DNA from: Gymnogyps californianus
Taxonomy: Eukaryota; Chordata; Aves; Accipitriformes; Cathartidae
Assembly (NCBI RefSeq): GCF_018139145.2
Contig: NW_026114246.1
Coordinates: forward strand, 682,001-746,000
Length of the DNA stretch: 64,000 nt
Direction: 5' to 3'
This document shows, piece by piece, positions 61,597 to 64,000 of this stretch. A program made the position numbers and the translations under genes. Position 1 is the stretch's first letter. Every line of letters starts with the position of its first letter. The notes under the pieces are model-generated. The model saw nothing but the letters and a program-made list of their open reading frames with translations, was not told where the DNA came from and made no database searches.

Positions 61597-62412
61597 TTAT
61601 TCCCCCAAGGTTAAATCTCCTTGAGGCACACACCGGGTCTCCCCATCCTTCTGCATTACCCACCAAGTACACCCAGGTCCTTGAGCAAAGATGATCCCAT
61701 GAAAGGGTTTGCCTTTTCCCATGGGAGGAGCAATCCATACCGCCTTCCCCGGCCACTTCCCCATGTGCACTACGGGGACCTTATCTCCTCCCACAGTATG
61801 TAAGGGTTTTGTTTGGGCAGGACCAGGGCAGTTAGCAGATCCTCTGGTGTTAACTAGCCAAGTGGCTTCTGCTAAATTTGTATCCCAGTGCTTCCATGCC
61901 CCATTGCCCAGTGCTCTCAACATAGTCTTTAACAGTCCATTATATCTCTCAATCTTTCCAGAGGCTTGTGGGTGATAGGGGATGTGATACACCCACTCAA
62001 TGCCCTGTTTCTTTGCCCAGGAGTTTGTGAGGTTATTCCGGAAATGAGTCCCATTATCTGATTCAATTCCTTCTGGGGTACCATGTCACCACAAAATTTG
62101 CCTTTCAAGGCCTAAGATGGTGTTTCGGGCAGTGGCATGGTTTACAGGGTATGTTTCTAGCCAGCCAGTAGTTGCTTCTACCATGGTGAGTATGTAGCGC
62201 TTGCCTTGGCGTGTTCCTGGCAGTGGTCCAATATAGTCAATTTGCCAGGCCTCGCCATATTGGAAACCCAGCCACCGCCCTCTATTCCAGGGAGATTTTA
62301 CTCCTGTGGCTCGCTTGATTGCAGCACATGTTTCACATTCATGAGTGACCTGTGTGATGGCCTCCGTGGTCAGGTCCACCCCCTCGGTCCAGAGCCCATC
62401 TGTATGTTGCAT
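61597..62412 (-). pseudogene. ERVL-like integrase remnant
   Basis: One minus-strand frame covers the whole stretch, broken only by a TGA at 62086-62088. The order is a zinc-binding segment with ECETC, the catalytic core with its first Asp in WQIDYIGPLP, the second Asp in SDNGTHF (just after the stop) and the Glu in GKIERYNG, then a C-terminal part with CTWWVMQKDGE. Integrase joins viral DNA to host DNA. All three D,D,E residues remain visible, but the internal stop prevents a full protein. The stop at 61594 agrees with the expected C-terminus. Confidence 0.88.
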
Positions 62413-62536
62413 CTCTCCCTAGATGTCCCGATGTTTCGTGGGCCCATCGAGCTACAAATAGCTCACCCTTATGCTCCCAGTCCAGGTCCGCCTGAGATAC
62501 TTCAATTTTGGCAGCCTTGTCTACCTGTTCATTATT

Positions 62537-63190
62537 TCAATGTTCTTCAGTGGTGCGGCTTTTGGGCATGTGAGCATCTACATGATGTACCTTTAGAGCC
62601 ATGTTATCTACCCGGGCAGCAATGTCCTGCCATAATGCAGCAGCCCAGATGGGTTTACCCCTGCGCTGCCAATTGGTCTTCTTCCACTGCTGCAGCCACC
62701 CCCACAGGGCATTAGCCACCATCCAGGAGTCAGTATAGAGATAGAGTACTGGCCACTTTTCTCGTTCAGCAATCTCTAGGGCTAGCTGGATGGCTTTCAC
62801 TTCTGCAGACTGACTTGACTCACCTTCTCCTTCAGTGGCCTCAATGACTTGTCATGTGGGACTCCACACAGCAGCTTTCCACTTCCTATGGTTTCCTACC
62901 ACATGACAGGATCCATCAGTAAACAAAGCATTATGCCTTTCATCTTCTGATAACTCATTATATGGTGGTGCCTCTTGGGCACAAGCCACCTCCTCAGGCA
63001 ATGCTCCAAAATCTCTGCCTTCTGGCCAGTCCATGATCTCTTCCAGGATTCCTGGGCAGTTGGGTTTCCCCAGTCGAGCTCGTTGCATGATCAACGCTAC
63101 CCACTTACTCCATGTAGCGTTGGTTGCGTGATGTGTAGAAGGGATGTTTCCTTTGAACATCCAGTGTAGCACAGGCAATCGTGGTGCCAA
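62537..63190 (-). pseudogene. ERVL-like RT connection / RNase H remnant
   Basis: Two open segments in the same minus-strand frame (63190-62852 and 62800-62537) are separated by a stop. The first ends with the RNase H opening block FTDGSC. The second carries YTDSWMVANAL (second Asp region) and HHVDAHMPKS (last His/Asp region). RNase H removes the RNA strand during reverse transcription. A frameshift between about 62420 and 62540 separates it from the integrase frame. Sequence to about 63365 continues upstream RT-related homology, then stops. Confidence 0.8.
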
Positions 63191-63365
63191 GAGGAGATAT
63201 GCTTCTGTACCAACAACTTCTGAAGTGGCTCAAACCCCCTCATATGCTGCTAGTATCTCTTTTTCAGTTGGGGTGTAGTGGGCTTCTGATCCTCGATACC
63301 CCCGGCTCCAAAACCCTAATGGTCGACCTCGGGTTTCTCCTGATGTTTTCTGCCAGAGGCTTCAG

Positions 63366-63862
63366 GTGAGACCAGTAAAGTGAATGTATATTGTGTGGGA
63401 CTGTGGAAGCATCAAAGGAAATCTAACAGAATCCTTTTAAATAAATAAATGTGGAGGAAAGCAAATTAGCTCTATAGAATAATGTTAAATGCCTTTGTTT
63501 TATTCCATTCCTCTAATTTGTTTTTGATGCATCACAATTTTTGCATTGACAGTAGTTAAGTATCTGGTATACTTGCTGGGGGTTAAAGAGGTTGAATTGA
63601 AAGCTGCAAGAAGATCCACTGAGATATTGGTTTCTGCGAAAGTGCTGAATCCAATGAAAACTGTGGAATAAACCCATCAGGGGAATATATCTACTTAGAA
63701 TGACCAGCAAGTGGAGTGTGAATAATGTTTCTATTTATATTGTAGGTTTTAGATTTAGAAATTAACAACCTGCTAAAATGATTAGATAAGTGTGTTTCCT
63801 AGCCCTTTTGTTGTCTGATACTTGCAGAGAAGACAGTTGCCTCTATTTATGACTTGTGCATG
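63366..63862. other. Intergenic DNA, nothing recognised
   Basis: AT-rich unique sequence between the truncated provirus and the last LTR. The short minus frame at 63513-63710 is not recognisable. Confidence 0.55.
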
Positions 63863-64000
63863 TGTCCTGGTTTTGGCTGGGATAGAGTTAATTTTCTTCT
63901 TAGTAGCTGGTACAGTGCTGGGTTTTGGATTTAGTGTGAGAATGATGTTGATAACACACTGAGGTTTTAGTTGTTGCTAAGTAGCACTTATCCTAAGTTA
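63863..64000 (+). mobile_element. Family A LTR (A1), start only, cut by window end
   Basis: It begins TGTCCTGGTTTTGGCTGGG and runs to the last base of the window. All 138 visible bases equal the reverse complement of 60511-60648. Whether it is a solo LTR or the 5' LTR of a longer element cannot be told here. The preceding five bases are GCATG. Confidence 0.9.

Larger units (their letters stand above)
59343..63365 (-). mobile_element. 5'-truncated ERVL-like provirus with nested younger LTRs
   Basis: Read on the minus strand, pol remnants (RNase H, then integrase) are followed by about 0.48 kb of non-coding DNA, a polypurine tract and a 3' LTR. The 5' LTR, gag, protease and most of RT are missing; homology stops near 63365. 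Two family A LTRs (60060-60648 and 60757-61337) were inserted into its 3' part, so it is older than they are. Integrase words such as WQIDYIGPLPG and PYHPQASGKIERYNG are of the kind seen in class III (ERVL/spuma-like) elements. Confidence 0.85.

Noticed and set aside
1..64000. CRISPR array, tRNA, rRNA or operon-like structure
   Set aside because: No regularly spaced direct repeats with unique spacers, no cloverleaf-type gene and no clustered bacterial-type frames were seen. The window is vertebrate in character throughout.

Overview
The window is vertebrate nuclear DNA, almost certainly from a bird. It carries a near full-length CR1 LINE, a dense set of ERVL-type solo LTRs of a kind I recall as common in neoavian genomes, and two genes, HSPB3 and SNX18, in the same order and orientation. 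These two genes are neighbours in human (5q11.2), and that block lies on the Z chromosome in birds. The species and the Z assignment are inference from memory; the gene identities are read from the protein sequences.

Layout. Positions 1-18.8 kb are intergenic. They hold a degraded but nearly complete CR1 retrotransposon (about 2774-7293, plus strand), traces of very old amniote repeats near 2.3 and 9.1 kb, and a perfect small hairpin at 9318-9344. HSPB3 is a single-exon gene at 19039-19485 (+). A CTATAAATAG box about 220 bases upstream reads both as a TATA box and as a MEF2 site. A 1.15 kb LTR follows at 20140-21288, then intergenic DNA with solo LTRs at 25197-25780 (-) and 30469-31061 (+) and an old CR1 fragment near 27.05-27.29 kb.

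SNX18 starts in a CpG island at about 34.44 kb. Its first coding exon (34934-36491) encodes the SH3, low-complexity and PX regions and most of the BAR region. A 20.1 kb intron follows, and the last coding exon (56577-56830) completes a 603-residue protein. The intron holds five solo LTRs (43676-44259 +, 44283-44883 -, 46431-47014 +, 52454-53017 -, 54545-55583 +), a strong G-quadruplex motif and a C20 tract. The 3' UTR extends to one of several candidate poly(A) signals, the best near 58988.

The right end (59343-63365) is a 5'-truncated ERVL-like provirus on the minus strand. It has its 3' LTR, an adjacent polypurine tract, and broken integrase and RNase H/RT remnants, with no room for env. 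Two younger solo LTRs, in opposite orientations, are nested inside it. A further LTR begins at 63863 and runs off the window; its visible 138 bases are identical, inverted, to the LTR at 60060-60648.

I see no CRISPR array, operon, tRNA or rRNA, and no clear sign of a wholly new genetic system. The most unusual material is the LTR biology: modular LTRs sharing ends, a 100-bp copy-number change in an internal tandem array, inverted LTR pairs and nested insertions. Most of the LTRs have exact 5-bp target-site duplications readable directly from the sequence.
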